A stretch of DNA of 9,149 nucleotides from Candidatus Methylomirabilota bacterium (GCA_016209725.1 JACQVO010000239.1:1-9149); one strand, 5' to 3'; positions 1 through 7,215 are shown, counted from the stretch's first letter. The notes: generated by a model not told the origin, from the letters alone. Numbers and translations are program-made.

Positions 1-111
1 AAGGTCATCGCCATCAACTATGCGGTGCTCCGGCAGTTTGCCGGCAACAACTTCGGCATCCCAGCTCACTTCGCTGTGTCTCTGCTGGAACTGGCAAAGG
101 GATTCCGGTGA
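1..111 (+). CDS. 3' end of an unrecognised gene (last 36 codons)
   Basis: Frame 1 is open from the window edge and stops at TGA 109-111. The last 36 residues are alpha-helical in character and end in SLLELAKGFR. I do not recognise the family. The helical character and the thiolase just downstream would fit a phasin-like granule protein, since phasins often sit beside PHA-pathway thiolases, but no phasin signature is visible and this is a guess. The same frame stays open after the stop into a remnant of an apparently different gene, so the region may have been rearranged. Confidence 0.4.
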   Translation, partial: KVIAINYAVLRQFAGNNFGIPAHFAVSLLELAKGFR

Positions 112-306
112 GGACAGCCCCTCGCGGCGGGGGCGCCCACCGAGCTTTACGCCGTGAGCCGGTTCTGGGAGAAGCCAGACCGGCGGACGGCCGCACGCCT
201 TTTCGCCCGCGGCCATTTCTGGCATCGGTTCAATTTCCGCCCGAGCTGGCTGCCGGCGTACCTGCAGACCCAGGCGCAGGCGGCACCTGCCTCGCGAACA
301 GCCTGA
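112..306 (+). pseudogene. Remnant resembling mannose-1-phosphate guanylyltransferase
   Basis: Frame 1 continues directly after the TGA at 109-111 for 64 codons to TGA 304-306, with no credible start codon or ribosome site of its own. It reads TELYAVSRFWEKPDRRTAA followed by RLFARGHFW. The core RFxEKP, then a helix and a G-x-x-W, matches the signature of sugar-nucleotide pyrophosphorylases that make GDP-mannose (RFxEKP...A..L..G..WN). The full enzyme has about 300 residues or more. Only this central piece is present, and the WN(T/S)xxF motif that should follow is already degraded. It most likely marks the fusion point of a deletion that removed both ends of the gene. The identification rests on one motif. 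Confidence 0.4.
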
Positions 307-385
307 AAGCTGTGAGACATAAGACGAACGAGGTGGAAGACGTTTTGCGGAATGAGATGCCGAAAGGCGGCAAAGGATGAAACCC

Positions 386-1356
386 ATGAGGCCAGTGATT
401 ATCGCGAGTGCAGCCAGGACCCCCATCGGCAGCTTCAACGGGGCCCTGAAGGGGGTCCCGGCGACGAAGCTGGGAAGCCTGGTCCTGGCCGAGGCGGTCA
501 AGAGGGCCGGAATGGAGGCGGGCCAGGTGGACGAGGTGATCATGGGAAACGTCCTCTCCGCAGGCTTAGGCCAGGCCCCGGCTCGCCAGGCCGCCCTGGG
601 AGCAGGTCTCCCCGAGTCTGTGGGAGCCTTGACGATCAGCAAGGTCTGCGGCTCAGGGCTCATGGCGGTCGTGCTGGCTGCTCGGGCCATCGCGCAGGGC
701 GACGCCGAGGTGGTGGTGGCCGGAGGGCATGACTTCCACATGGGGATGTGCGGCGAGTTGTGCGCCGCGACATGCCAGATCGGCCGCGAAAGCCAGGACG
801 AATATGCGATCCAAAGCTACCAGCGTGCCTTGAAGGCCCAAAGGGAAGGAAAGTTTGCCGCCGAGATCGTCCCGGTGCAGGTCGCCACCGCCAGGGGGGA
901 AAGGGACGTCTTCGAGGAGGATGAGGACCCTCGGCGGCTCGATCCTGACAAGCTGAAGCGGCTTGCGCCCAGCTTTCAGCCCGACGGGACCGTCACCGCC
1001 GGGAATGCCCCGTCGGTCAATGATGGCGCGGCGGCCCTGACCGTGATGTCGCTTTCGAGATCAACGAGGCATTTGCCGTCGTCGCCCTCGCGGCCATCCA
1101 GCGCCTTGGCCTGGACCGGGAACGGGTCAACGTGAACGGTGGGGCGGTCGCCTTGGGTCACCCCATCGGCGCCAGCGGGGCCCGCATCCTGACCACCCTG
1201 CTCTACGCCATGCAGGACCGTGGGGCGACGCTGGGCCTGGCTGCAATTTGCTTAGGGGGAGGAGAGGCCGTGGCCATGGCGGTAGAGCGTCTCTATTCAG
1301 CCTCGCCGGCTTCCTGGCCTCCCTCGGGCCCCCCACCGCTTTCGGAACGGGCATAG
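386..1356 (+). pseudogene. Acetyl-CoA acetyltransferase (thiolase) with two internal deletions and a frameshift
   Basis: This is a biosynthetic-type thiolase, the family that condenses two acetyl-CoA to acetoacetyl-CoA (PhaA/AtoB group). The N-terminal part (RPVIIASAARTPIGSF) and the acyl-accepting Cys in KVCGSG (TGC 647-649) are in one frame. The catalytic His in GHPIGASG (CAC 1159-1161) and Cys in ICLGGG (TGC 1249-1251) are in another. Around 725-733, AGG runs straight into HDFHMGMCGELC, so about 38 residues are missing in frame. At 1043-1053 the end of the N-terminal part (AALTVMS) meets FEINEAFAV with about 45-50 residues missing and a shift from frame 2 to frame 1. The N-terminal frame then stops at 1133-1135. 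ATG 386 is preferred over ATG 377 because AAAGGA lies 8 bases before it. The family has about 390 residues and only about 320 codons remain. It is very probably inactive. Confidence 0.85.
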
Positions 1357-1479
1357 GATTCCACTGATCGGCTACGCATCGAATATCGGCGCAGAGCCGA
1401 GAGAGGAGAAGGGAAGAGTGGAAGCACCCCGCCCTCTTTCTCCGCTCGTGCCTCCCGGGGGCGAGGAAGCAGGATAACC

Positions 1480-2004
1480 TTGCGACGATTCTGGGCACAT
1501 CTCCAGGTTTGCCTGCTGATGGCCGGGATGTTGCTGACGGCGTGTGCTGCCGGCCGGATCAGGGATGGAGCGTACCTCAACGAGGCCAAGGGCTTTGCTG
1601 TCCGGCTTCCATCGGAAGCATGGGAAGTCGAGATGGGCAAGGAGCCGGATCTGCAATTGCGCCATCGGGGTCGCCGTGCGGGAATTGTGGTTAATGCCAC
1701 CTGTGGTGAGATCCCACCGGGCCGCCCCCTGGAGATCGCGAGCCGACACCTCTTTTTCGGCATCCACGGGAAAGACATATTGCGGCAGGAGCTTCGCATG
1801 AATGGCAGCAGGGAAGCGGTGGAGGTGGTCCTGCGGGGCAGCTTGGAAGGCCAGGAACTCCTCCTCCATGGCTTCTCCGTGAAGGGGACCGGTTGTGTTT
1901 ATGACCTGGTGCTGTTCGCCCCTCCTCAGCAGTACGCGGAGGCCGATCAGGAATTCGGGGCCATGGTTCGCCATTTTCAACTCTTGGGGGCGGAGAAGCC
2001 ATGA
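1480..2004 (+). CDS. Predicted outer-envelope lipoprotein, first gene of the mla operon
   Basis: This is a 174-residue protein starting at TTG, with AGGA 5 bases upstream. A short basic N-terminus (MRRF), a hydrophobic stretch at residues 8-19 and the lipobox L19-T20-A21-C22 mark it for lipoprotein processing at Cys22. The rest is soluble, with alternating strands and no motif I can name. Its size and order (AKGFAVRLPSEAWEVEM near the start, a final helix ending in MVRHFQLL) suggest a compact alpha/beta fold of the PsbP/DUF1795 kind; this is inference only. It overlaps mlaE by the four bases ATGA, so it is probably translationally coupled to the transporter and may be an envelope accessory of it. 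Confidence 0.8.
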   Translation: MRRFWAHLQVCLLMAGMLLTACAAGRIRDGAYLNEAKGFAVRLPSEAWEVEMGKEPDLQLRHRGRRAGIVVNATCGEIPPGRPLEIASRHLFFGIHGKDILRQELRMNGSREAVEVVLRGSLEGQELLLHGFSVKGTGCVYDLVLFAPPQQYAEADQEFGAMVRHFQLLGAEKP

Positions 2005-2744
2005 GGCGCTTCTTCGCCTATCTGGGCGGGGCCTTTCTCTTGGCGTTCCAGGCCTTCCGCTTTGCAATCCGCCCTCCTTACCATGTGAGCCTCCTCGTGG
2101 CGCAGATCCATGCCATGGGGGTCCTCTCCCTCGTTTTGACCCTGGTCGCCGGCCTCTTTGCCGGGATGGTGGTGGCCCTCCAGGGGGCGCACGAGTTGGA
2201 GCGTTTCGGGGCGACCCTCTACATCGGCCCCACAGTGGCTCGGTCCATGGTGCGGGAGGCGGCCCCGGTCATGACGGCGCTCCTCGTCGGGGGGAAGGTC
2301 GGCGCAGGGATCACGGCCGAGCTGGGTGCCATGAAGGTCACGGAGCAGGTCGATGCCCTCCGGGCCATCGGGGCAAACTACGTGAAGTTTCTGGTCGTCC
2401 CGCGACTCCTGGCTGGCCTCGTGGTCTTCCCGCTCCTCACCATCGTTGCGAACGTCGCGGGCGTCATCGGCGGCCTTCTGGTGGCGATGTTTCAGTACCG
2501 GCTCGACTACGTCCTCTACTGGAACACCATCTTCAACTTCACCACCTTTCAGGACTACTTTAGCGGCTTGGGCAAGTCGGTGGTGTTCGGCTTCCTGATA
2601 GCGTTGGCCGGCTGCTACCAGGGGTTGACGTTTACTGGGGGGAGTGTCGAGCTCGGGCGCGCCACCACCGGGACAGTGGTGGTCATCGGGATCGCCGTCC
2701 TGGTGGCCGACTATCTCCTGACCCAGCTCTTCTTTCTGCTGTAG
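2001..2744 (+). CDS. mlaE: MlaE-family ABC transporter permease
   Basis: This 247-residue inner-membrane permease belongs to the Mla/MCE lipid transporters, which move phospholipid or related lipids between the inner membrane and the envelope. The diagnostic block of the family is at residues 99-135: GKVGAGITAELGAMKV, then EQVDAL at 115-120 and the VVPR at 132-135 that contacts the ATPase. Hydrophobic segments lie near residues 36-60, 132-166 and 193-247. The length is normal. The start ATG has GGAG five bases upstream and overlaps the stop of the lipoprotein gene. The ATPase follows after 7 bases, as usual for this operon. Confidence 0.95.
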   Translation: MRRFFAYLGGAFLLAFQAFRFAIRPPYHVSLLVAQIHAMGVLSLVLTLVAGLFAGMVVALQGAHELERFGATLYIGPTVARSMVREAAPVMTALLVGGKVGAGITAELGAMKVTEQVDALRAIGANYVKFLVVPRLLAGLVVFPLLTIVANVAGVIGGLLVAMFQYRLDYVLYWNTIFNFTTFQDYFSGLGKSVVFGFLIALAGCYQGLTFTGGSVELGRATTGTVVVIGIAVLVADYLLTQLFFLL

Positions 2745-2751
2745 GGGAACC

Positions 2752-3567
2752 ATGCCTGAGCCGATGATGGAGCGGTCAGAGATCCTCCGGATCCACGGGA
2801 TCCACAAGACCTTCAGCGCTCACCAGGTCTTGAGCGGGATCGATCTCAGCCTCCGAGCTTGCGAAACAGTCGCCATTCTCGGGGGGAGCGGCTCTGGCAA
2901 GACGACCCTGCTCAAGTTAATCGCCGGCCTCAGCAGACCGGACCGGGGACAGATCTTCCTCTTCGGGAAGGACATCATCCCCCTGAGCGAACAGGAGCTG
3001 CTCCCCTTCCGGAAGCGGATGGGGGTAGTCTTCCAAGGGGCCGCCCTCTTTGACTCCCTCACCGTCCTCGAGAATATCGCGTTTCCCTTAAGGCTTCACA
3101 CGAGGACAAGTGAGAGGGAGATCCGGACTCGAGTCGCCGCGCTCCTGGCGCAGGTGGGGCTGCCCGGGATCGGGGAGCAGTACCCGGCGGGGCTGAGCGG
3201 TGGCATGAAGAAACGGGTGGGGATCGCGCGGGCGCTGGCCCGCGAGCCGGAGCTCGTCCTCTTCGACGAGCCCACGGCAGGCCTGGATCCCAAGAACGCC
3301 CGGATGATCTGTGACCTGATCGCGGAGTTACGCCGGACGGTCTGTGAAACCTCGGTGGTGGTGACTCACGATCTGCAGTGCGCCTTCGCGATATCGGACC
3401 AGATCGCTTTTCTCGATCAGGGCAAGATCATCGAGGTTGCGACCCCCGAAAACTTCCGGAGGTCGTCACGGCCTGAAGTGCAGATGTTCTTGGAGGGCGC
3501 ATTCGACCAGCACACCCCGATGCGCTTAGCCGAGGGGAGGCTTACATGGAACAACGGCCCAGCGTGA
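2752..3567 (+). CDS. mlaF: MlaF-family ABC transporter ATP-binding protein
   Basis: This 271-residue cytoplasmic ATPase energises the MlaE permease. All nucleotide-binding motifs are intact: Walker A GGSGSGKT (44-51), Q-loop Gln95 in VVFQGAALF, ABC signature LSGGM (148-152), Walker B LVLFDEP (168-174), D-loop AGLDP and switch His206 in VVVTHDL. The variant signature LSGGMKKRVGIARA is typical of the Mla subfamily rather than of other importers. AGGGGAACC precedes ATG 2752; ATG 2764 or 2767 are possible alternatives. The last 22 bases overlap the mlaD gene. Confidence 0.95.
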   Translation: MPEPMMERSEILRIHGIHKTFSAHQVLSGIDLSLRACETVAILGGSGSGKTTLLKLIAGLSRPDRGQIFLFGKDIIPLSEQELLPFRKRMGVVFQGAALFDSLTVLENIAFPLRLHTRTSEREIRTRVAALLAQVGLPGIGEQYPAGLSGGMKKRVGIARALAREPELVLFDEPTAGLDPKNARMICDLIAELRRTVCETSVVVTHDLQCAFAISDQIAFLDQGKIIEVATPENFRRSSRPEVQMFLEGAFDQHTPMRLAEGRLTWNNGPA

Positions 3568-4733
3568 GGCTGGTTGTGGGAATCTTCGTCTTTGTCGGGC
3601 TCTTCCTCTTTGCCGCGTCGATCTTTCTCCTGGGCGAGCGGGGACGGTACTTTTCCAGGCAGCATCATCTCAAGGCCTTCTTCACCAGTGTGGCCGGCCT
3701 GCACGAGGGGGCGACGGTGCGCCTGGCGGGCGTGGCGGCCGGCCGGGTGAGCCGTATCCAATTGCCCAGTCCGCCCGAGCAGAAAGTGCTTGTGGAACTG
3801 AGTGTGGCTGGAGGGGCGATCGAGAACGTGCGCCGGGACTCGGTCGCCCGGATCGAAACCCTGGGCTTCTTGGGGGACAAGTTCATCGAAATCAGCGTGG
3901 GAAGTCCCCAAGAGCCTCGCCTCCCCGACGAGGCCACTCTCCGGGTCGAAGAACCCCCTGATTTCGGCGCGATTGTCGGGCAGGGGCAGCGCGTCCTCGG
4001 GCACGCAGAGCGGATCGCCGGCTCTCTCGATACCATGCTCTCGACCCTTGAAAAGGCCAGGACGGTCGAGGCTGTTGCTGGTGCGGCCGGAACGCTGGAG
4101 AGGCTTGCGGCTTCGCTGGAGCGGGGCCAAGGGGCGCTAACCTGGCTGGCAAAGGACCCCGAAAGCAAGCGGCTGGTTGCCGAGACGATTGACTCCGTTC
4201 GGGCCGTGGCCGCCTCCGTGGATCGAGGGAACGGGGCGCTGCCGTGGCTGATTCGGGATCCAGACAGCCGACGATTGGTGCAGGACCTCGGCCGCGCCGC
4301 CGACGCGTTAGCGGCCTTGTCTAGGGAGGTGAAGGAAGGTCGGGGCTTGGCCCATGCCCTGATCTATGATCCGGAGGGCGGGAAGCTAGTTGACAGGGCC
4401 TCGCAGACGCTTCAAGAAATCGATTCGCTGCTCCAGGCCATCCGGGCCGGCGATGGTGCGATCCCGACCCTCCTATTTGATCCGAAGTCCAGGGATCTGG
4501 TGGACAATCTCACGGAGGCGTCGCGGCAGCTAAAAGAGATCGGCGAGAAAGTCGCCCGGGGCGAGGGGACCCTGGGGGCATTCCTGGTCGATCCTACCGT
4601 CTATGAGAATTTGACGGCGCTCTTGGAAGGCGCCCGGCGGAGCTGGATCCTCCGTTCGGTGATCCGGAGCACCCTGGAATCGGGCCGGGAGATACAGGAT
4701 GAAAACGCAACCGGGAAGACAACTGGGAAATGA
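3546..4733 (+). CDS. mlaD: MlaD-family (MCE-domain) lipid-binding protein with five C-terminal repeats
   Basis: This 395-residue protein is anchored by one N-terminal membrane helix (residues 8-30). An MCE domain follows at about 40-118, with the family pattern VAGLHEGATVRLAGVAAGRV and ETLGFLGDKFIEIS. MCE proteins form hexameric rings that pass lipid between the membranes. The C-terminal half holds five repeats that each start G-x-G-(A/T)-(L/I) and reach a D-P about ten residues later. They begin at residues 194, 228, 265, 302 and 339, so the spacing is 34 and then exactly 37. Similar repeats occur in other long MlaD proteins, where the helical tail is thought to form a channel or needle. GGGAGG lies 5 bases before ATG 3546. 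It ends in an ATGA overlap with the next gene. Confidence 0.92.
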   Translation: MEQRPSVRLVVGIFVFVGLFLFAASIFLLGERGRYFSRQHHLKAFFTSVAGLHEGATVRLAGVAAGRVSRIQLPSPPEQKVLVELSVAGGAIENVRRDSVARIETLGFLGDKFIEISVGSPQEPRLPDEATLRVEEPPDFGAIVGQGQRVLGHAERIAGSLDTMLSTLEKARTVEAVAGAAGTLERLAASLERGQGALTWLAKDPESKRLVAETIDSVRAVAASVDRGNGALPWLIRDPDSRRLVQDLGRAADALAALSREVKEGRGLAHALIYDPEGGKLVDRASQTLQEIDSLLQAIRAGDGAIPTLLFDPKSRDLVDNLTEASRQLKEIGEKVARGEGTLGAFLVDPTVYENLTALLEGARRSWILRSVIRSTLESGREIQDENATGKTTGK

Positions 4734-5224
4734 AGGGCCACGAACTGCCGCGTCGCAATTCGAAGATCCCTTTAACGGTTTTTCCCCATCGAGTCGGCAC
4801 CACGCACGTGACGCTCTACTGGGACTGCCGGCGCCCGGAACCGGGCCTGCTGCGACTGGACGGGGTGGCCCAGAACCCCTACTTGTCCGAGGTCCGATTC
4901 CTGGAGTTGGAGCTGGTCGGCGTGGACGCCATGGGCCGAGTCGTTTCTCACACGAGAGCTGCCATTCCGGAGATCATCCTCCGCACCCGGCAATTCTCCG
5001 CATTCCGTCTGGATCTGCGGACAGTGGGGAAAGAGGTTCGCTTCGACCTGTTCTACAGCTATCGGTCCCACGGGAGCCTCCGCTCCTCCGAGGGGAACAC
5101 CTCCATTCCGGTTGTGAAGGCTGCGACCGGAGGCCCGTGGCTGTTGGCCCAGGCGCCAATTCGGTTCATGGCCATGGACGTCTGTTCCAAGGAGAGGCAC
5201 ACGGCGCCTAAGGCGGGCGAGTGA
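4730..5224 (+). CDS. Small protein of the mla operon, probable FxLYD-like beta-sandwich
   Basis: This is a 164-residue protein whose ATG overlaps the mlaD stop (ATGA), so it belongs to the operon. It has no signal peptide or membrane helix, and no good ribosome site apart from the coupling. The central part has the pattern of FxLYD-type domains: LRLDGVAQNPYLSEVRFLEL, then VDAMGRVV and a later FRLDLRT. This is the usual order of a strand, a loop with N-P, a strand and a turn with D-x-x-G. The assignment to that fold is inference from the pattern, and no catalytic residues are evident. Its position suggests an accessory of the lipid transporter. Confidence 0.7.
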   Translation: MKGHELPRRNSKIPLTVFPHRVGTTHVTLYWDCRRPEPGLLRLDGVAQNPYLSEVRFLELELVGVDAMGRVVSHTRAAIPEIILRTRQFSAFRLDLRTVGKEVRFDLFYSYRSHGSLRSSEGNTSIPVVKAATGGPWLLAQAPIRFMAMDVCSKERHTAPKAGE

Positions 5225-5707
5225 GTCCACCCCGCCGCCCTCGGCCCTCAGACAGGGGTCCCAATGCCCCCGCACTGGCCTCTCTCGCCTGAAGCCCTGC
5301 AAGCGGTCATGGCCGGTTCTTACCGAGCGCTGAGAATCCCCTACGTGCGAACGAGGGCGGCCCTCGCCGTCACACTGCACCAATGATAGGGTCAACCCGA
5401 TGGAATGGAGACCTCAGTCTCCAAGCGAGACCAAGTGTCCCCTGAGGTGAAAGGGCCGTATAACCGCTTGGTTGGCTAAGAGAGACGCCTCGAGAGGGCT
5501 TGAGTCTCCGAGGCGTCGAGGAGAAGCGAGAGGACGGCCTACCGGCCTGGATCAGCGCGATGGACCGTCTCGCCTCTGCCCGACCCGTCCCTCCGGTTAT
5601 CCGGGTGGATCGCCTGACCCTACCCTATCCGCAAGGGACAGGTCAGAGCAGGTCACGGCATACGGCCCAGGCGGGCATCATGCCAATGGAGCGGGGGGAT
5701 CGCCTCC
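5225..5707. other. Gene-free convergence zone, rich in hairpins
   Basis: I see no convincing gene on either strand in this 483-base stretch, which lies where the + strand mla operon meets the - strand gene block. It holds several perfect inverted repeats: GGAGAC/GTCTCC (5407-5422), ACCTCAG/CTGAGGT (5411-5417 with 5442-5448), CCAAGCG/CGCTTGG (5421-5427 with 5465-5471) and GACGCCTCG/CGAGGCGTC (5484-5492 with 5509-5517). A further stem is CTGACC/GGTCAG (5614-5619 with 5641-5646), with an inner CCCT/AGGG pair. Read on the - strand, the 5484-5517 hairpin is followed by TCTCTTAG and could terminate transcription from the right. Confidence 0.6.
5407..5517. ncRNA. Possible structured RNA or regulatory terminator
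   Basis: Four perfect stems of 6 to 9 bp fall within 111 bases. The 9-bp stem at 5484-5517 extends by AGA/TCT past a single bulged C. The pairing 5411-5417 with 5442-5448 competes with the 5407-5422 hairpin and would form a pseudoknot with 5421-5427/5465-5471. No known RNA family is recognised. Strand and transcription are unknown, and GC-rich spacers form some hairpins by chance. Confidence 0.25.
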
Positions 5708-5923
5708 CTACCGGACATCAGGTCCTTCGATGCCCTGAGAGGGCAGCGCGCTACTCCGACGGATATCGGGGCCCTCGAGACCCTTCGGCGGCACCTTGGC
5801 TCGAATGCCCGGCCCCTCTTGACCCTTGGGCGGAACCTTCGGCGGGTCCATCGCTGCGAATGCCGGACTCACGCTCACCGCGAGCACGCCCACGATGGCG
5901 ACCAGCGTAATCAGGCGCTTCAT
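5708..5923 (-). CDS. Small secreted repeat peptide, copy 1
   Basis: This is a 71-residue protein. MKRLITLVAIVGVLAVSVSPAFA is a clear signal peptide with an A-F-A cleavage site at residue 23, leaving about 48 residues that start AMDPPKVPPKG. The mature part is three tandem copies of P-(K/S/Q)-(K/Q)-G-x-E-G-P-x-(I/V)-R and ends on the last copy. It has no cysteine and is likely extended. ATG 5923 is preferred over an upstream GTG because AAGGGGG lies about 6 bases before it and the signal peptide starts there. The gene at 6951-7166 is a paralog with the same layout, which strongly supports that both are real. The copies here are the more degraded, for example GPGIR in the first and SSALPSQ in the last spacer. 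Function unknown. Confidence 0.8.
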   Translation of the reverse strand: MKRLITLVAIVGVLAVSVSPAFAAMDPPKVPPKGQEGPGIRAKVPPKGLEGPDIRRSSALPSQGIEGPDVR

Positions 5924-5980
5924 GACACACCCCCTTACCCCTTGCGGGACCACGTCGAGCCTGGTCTGATCTAATTGAAT

Positions 5981-5988
5981 GGTCAACT
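5981..5988 (-). promoter_or_regulatory. AGTTGACC motif upstream of secreted peptide copy 1
   Basis: The octamer AGTTGACC, read on the - strand, lies 57 bases before ATG 5923. The identical octamer is 49 bases before the paralog's start at 7166. TTGACC resembles a sigma-70 -35 box, but no good -10 box follows at 17 bases. It may be a -35 element, an operator or a remnant of the gene duplication. Confidence 0.3.
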
Positions 5989-6122
5989 GACAGAAACCTG
6001 AGAAGGCAACCGCCGTGCCAAGTCGGACGACCCCGAGAAAAGCCAGCGCAAGTACGCCTGCACACAGGGATACTCAGGAGCGCCACGACGACACAAGGGA
6101 ATGCACTCTCAGAAATAGTGCT

Positions 6123-6161
6123 CCAAGAAATAGCAGGCTGCTCCAGAACAATCCAGCCTGC
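6123..6161 (-). terminator. Rho-independent terminator after the four-cysteine protein gene
   Basis: On the - strand GCAGGCTG and CAGCCTGC form a perfect 8-bp stem around a 13-base loop (6161-6133), followed at once by TATTTCTT. It begins 29 bases after the stop of the gene at 6191-6502. It separates that gene from the secreted peptide gene at 5708-5923, which would then need its own promoter. Confidence 0.6.
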
Positions 6162-6190
6162 GGGGAAGAAGCTGTTGAATCACCAGGCGC

Positions 6191-6502
6191 CTATTTGCCG
6201 CCCGCCACCCGAGGAGTCGCCGGTGCCCCGAACGTGATCGGCATCGGGACGGGCTTATCCATCTTGATCATCTTCGTCGGACACACCGGCAGTGTGGGGA
6301 ACATCGGCCGGAACTCGGACTTGACGCATTTCCAGTTGAGGGGATTGGTGGCCAGATGGCTCGGCAGCCCGTCTCTTACCTCTCCGCAATTGCCGAGGCT
6401 GCGGCAATTCGCCCCCCCGTCTGCCGCCACCGTCCTGGGAAGGAGGATGATCCACACTCCCAGCCCAAGCGCGATCACCAGCAGGATCCAACTCTTGCGC
6501 AT
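6191..6502 (-). CDS. Small secreted protein with four cysteines
   Basis: This is a 103-residue protein. A basic start (MRKSW), a hydrophobic core at residues 6-21 and V-A-A near residue 27 form a signal peptide or N-terminal anchor. The mature part carries Cys33, Cys39, Cys59 and Cys74, suited to two disulfides or a metal site. There is no CxxCH, so it is not a c-type cytochrome. The tail is rich in Pro and Met (KMIKMDKPVPMPI), which would fit metal binding, though this is inference. The start is firm: AAGGAGG lies 5 bases before ATG 6502. It lies 38 bases after the YezD-like gene, so the two are probably cotranscribed, and a terminator follows. Family not recognised. Confidence 0.8.
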   Translation of the reverse strand: MRKSWILLVIALGLGVWIILLPRTVAADGGANCRSLGNCGEVRDGLPSHLATNPLNWKCVKSEFRPMFPTLPVCPTKMIKMDKPVPMPITFGAPATPRVAGGK

Positions 6503-6540
6503 GGTGCCCTCCTTGCTCCCTTCCTCCCCCTGGGAACGCC

Positions 6541-6783
6541 CTACTCCTTGATGGACTGCTCCAGCTTGGCACAGACGATGTGCCCCGCCTCGAAATGGAG
6601 GGCCAGCTTGCCATAGAAGCGCCGGCCCGTGAGATCCGCGACCAGCTCGCTGACGCGGCTGAGTGACAGGCCCCTGGGGCGTGTCCGCCCCAGCGCGGCA
6701 TTGGCCGCCCGCTCGAGACTATCGGCGGCATCCGTACGCCCTCCGATTCGCGGAGGCAGGACCTGGGTCCTCGAAGTCTCCAT
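6541..6783 (-). CDS. YezD-like (DUF2292-type) small protein
   Basis: This 80-residue soluble protein has a variable, Arg-rich N-terminal half (1-38). The C-terminal half runs LSLSRVSELVADL, then FYGKLALHFEAGHIVCAKL and EQSIKE. A helix followed by a beta hairpin of the form (F/Y)-G-x-(L/I)-x-(I/L)-x-(F/V)-x-x-G-x-(I/V)-V, closed by E-x-S-(I/L)-K, is the pattern of the YezD/DUF2292 group. Members of that group are short, of unknown function, and often found near sulfur or metal genes. The match is from memory of the pattern, not a search. AGGAG precedes ATG 6783 by 7 bases. The secreted four-cysteine protein follows 38 bases downstream. Confidence 0.7.
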   Translation of the reverse strand: METSRTQVLPPRIGGRTDAADSLERAANAALGRTRPRGLSLSRVSELVADLTGRRFYGKLALHFEAGHIVCAKLEQSIKE

Positions 6784-6950
6784 CGGTGTCTCCTCGTCCT
6801 CGGATTTCTCCGGCCTACCCCATCGGGAGCGGGGGTGGGGTCATTTGACCGATTCTTCCCGATGAGGACAGGCTGGAGAACGTGGCGCCCCGGGTACCCC
6901 TCGGATGCATGGGCCGGCGCCGGGGCTCGCCGCCGCGGGGGCCCGCCTCT

Positions 6951-7166
6951 TCACCGGATGTCTGGGCCTTCGATCCCCTGAGGCGGATTCTGCGTGCTCT
7001 TGCGGATGTCGGGTCCCTCGATGCCTTTGGGCTCCACTTTGGCCCGGATGTCCGGCCCCTCGGTACCCTTGGGCGGGACCTTGGGCGGATCCATGGCGGC
7101 AAAGACCGGGCCGATGCCGATTCCGAGTACCGCCACCGCGACCGCGAGTGCAATCAGGCGCTTCAT
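6951..7166 (-). CDS. Small secreted repeat peptide, copy 2
   Basis: This 71-residue paralog of the gene at 5708-5923 has the same length, a similar signal peptide (MKRLIALAVAVAVLGIGIG, then PVFA) and the same mature start AMDPPKVPPKG. Its three repeats are cleaner: PKGTEGPDIR, PKGIEGPDIR and PQGIEGPDIR, the last at the very C-terminus. The mature peptide has about 48 residues and no Cys, His or aromatic residue. AAGGAGG lies 6 bases before ATG 7166, an ideal ribosome site. The first 18 bases around the two start codons are identical in both paralogs (AATCAGGCGCTTCATGAC read on the + strand). Two genes keeping the same repeat frame argue for selection. I know of no named family. Confidence 0.85.
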   Translation of the reverse strand: MKRLIALAVAVAVLGIGIGPVFAAMDPPKVPPKGTEGPDIRAKVEPKGIEGPDIRKSTQNPPQGIEGPDIR

Positions 7167-7215
7167 GACGAACCTCCTTGCCCTTTGGGGGCGCTCCCGA
7201 GTCGCATCCGCTCGG

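Noticed and set aside
109..111. In-frame TGA between the first two fragments as a further selenocysteine codon
   Set aside because: It is not in a Cys-like context, and the two sides look like different proteins. An ordinary stop followed by a remnant is simpler.
1372..2807. Long - strand frames (231 and 276 codons) opposite the lipoprotein and mlaE
   Set aside because: They are shadows of well-supported + strand genes in GC-rich DNA, with no motif or ribosome site.
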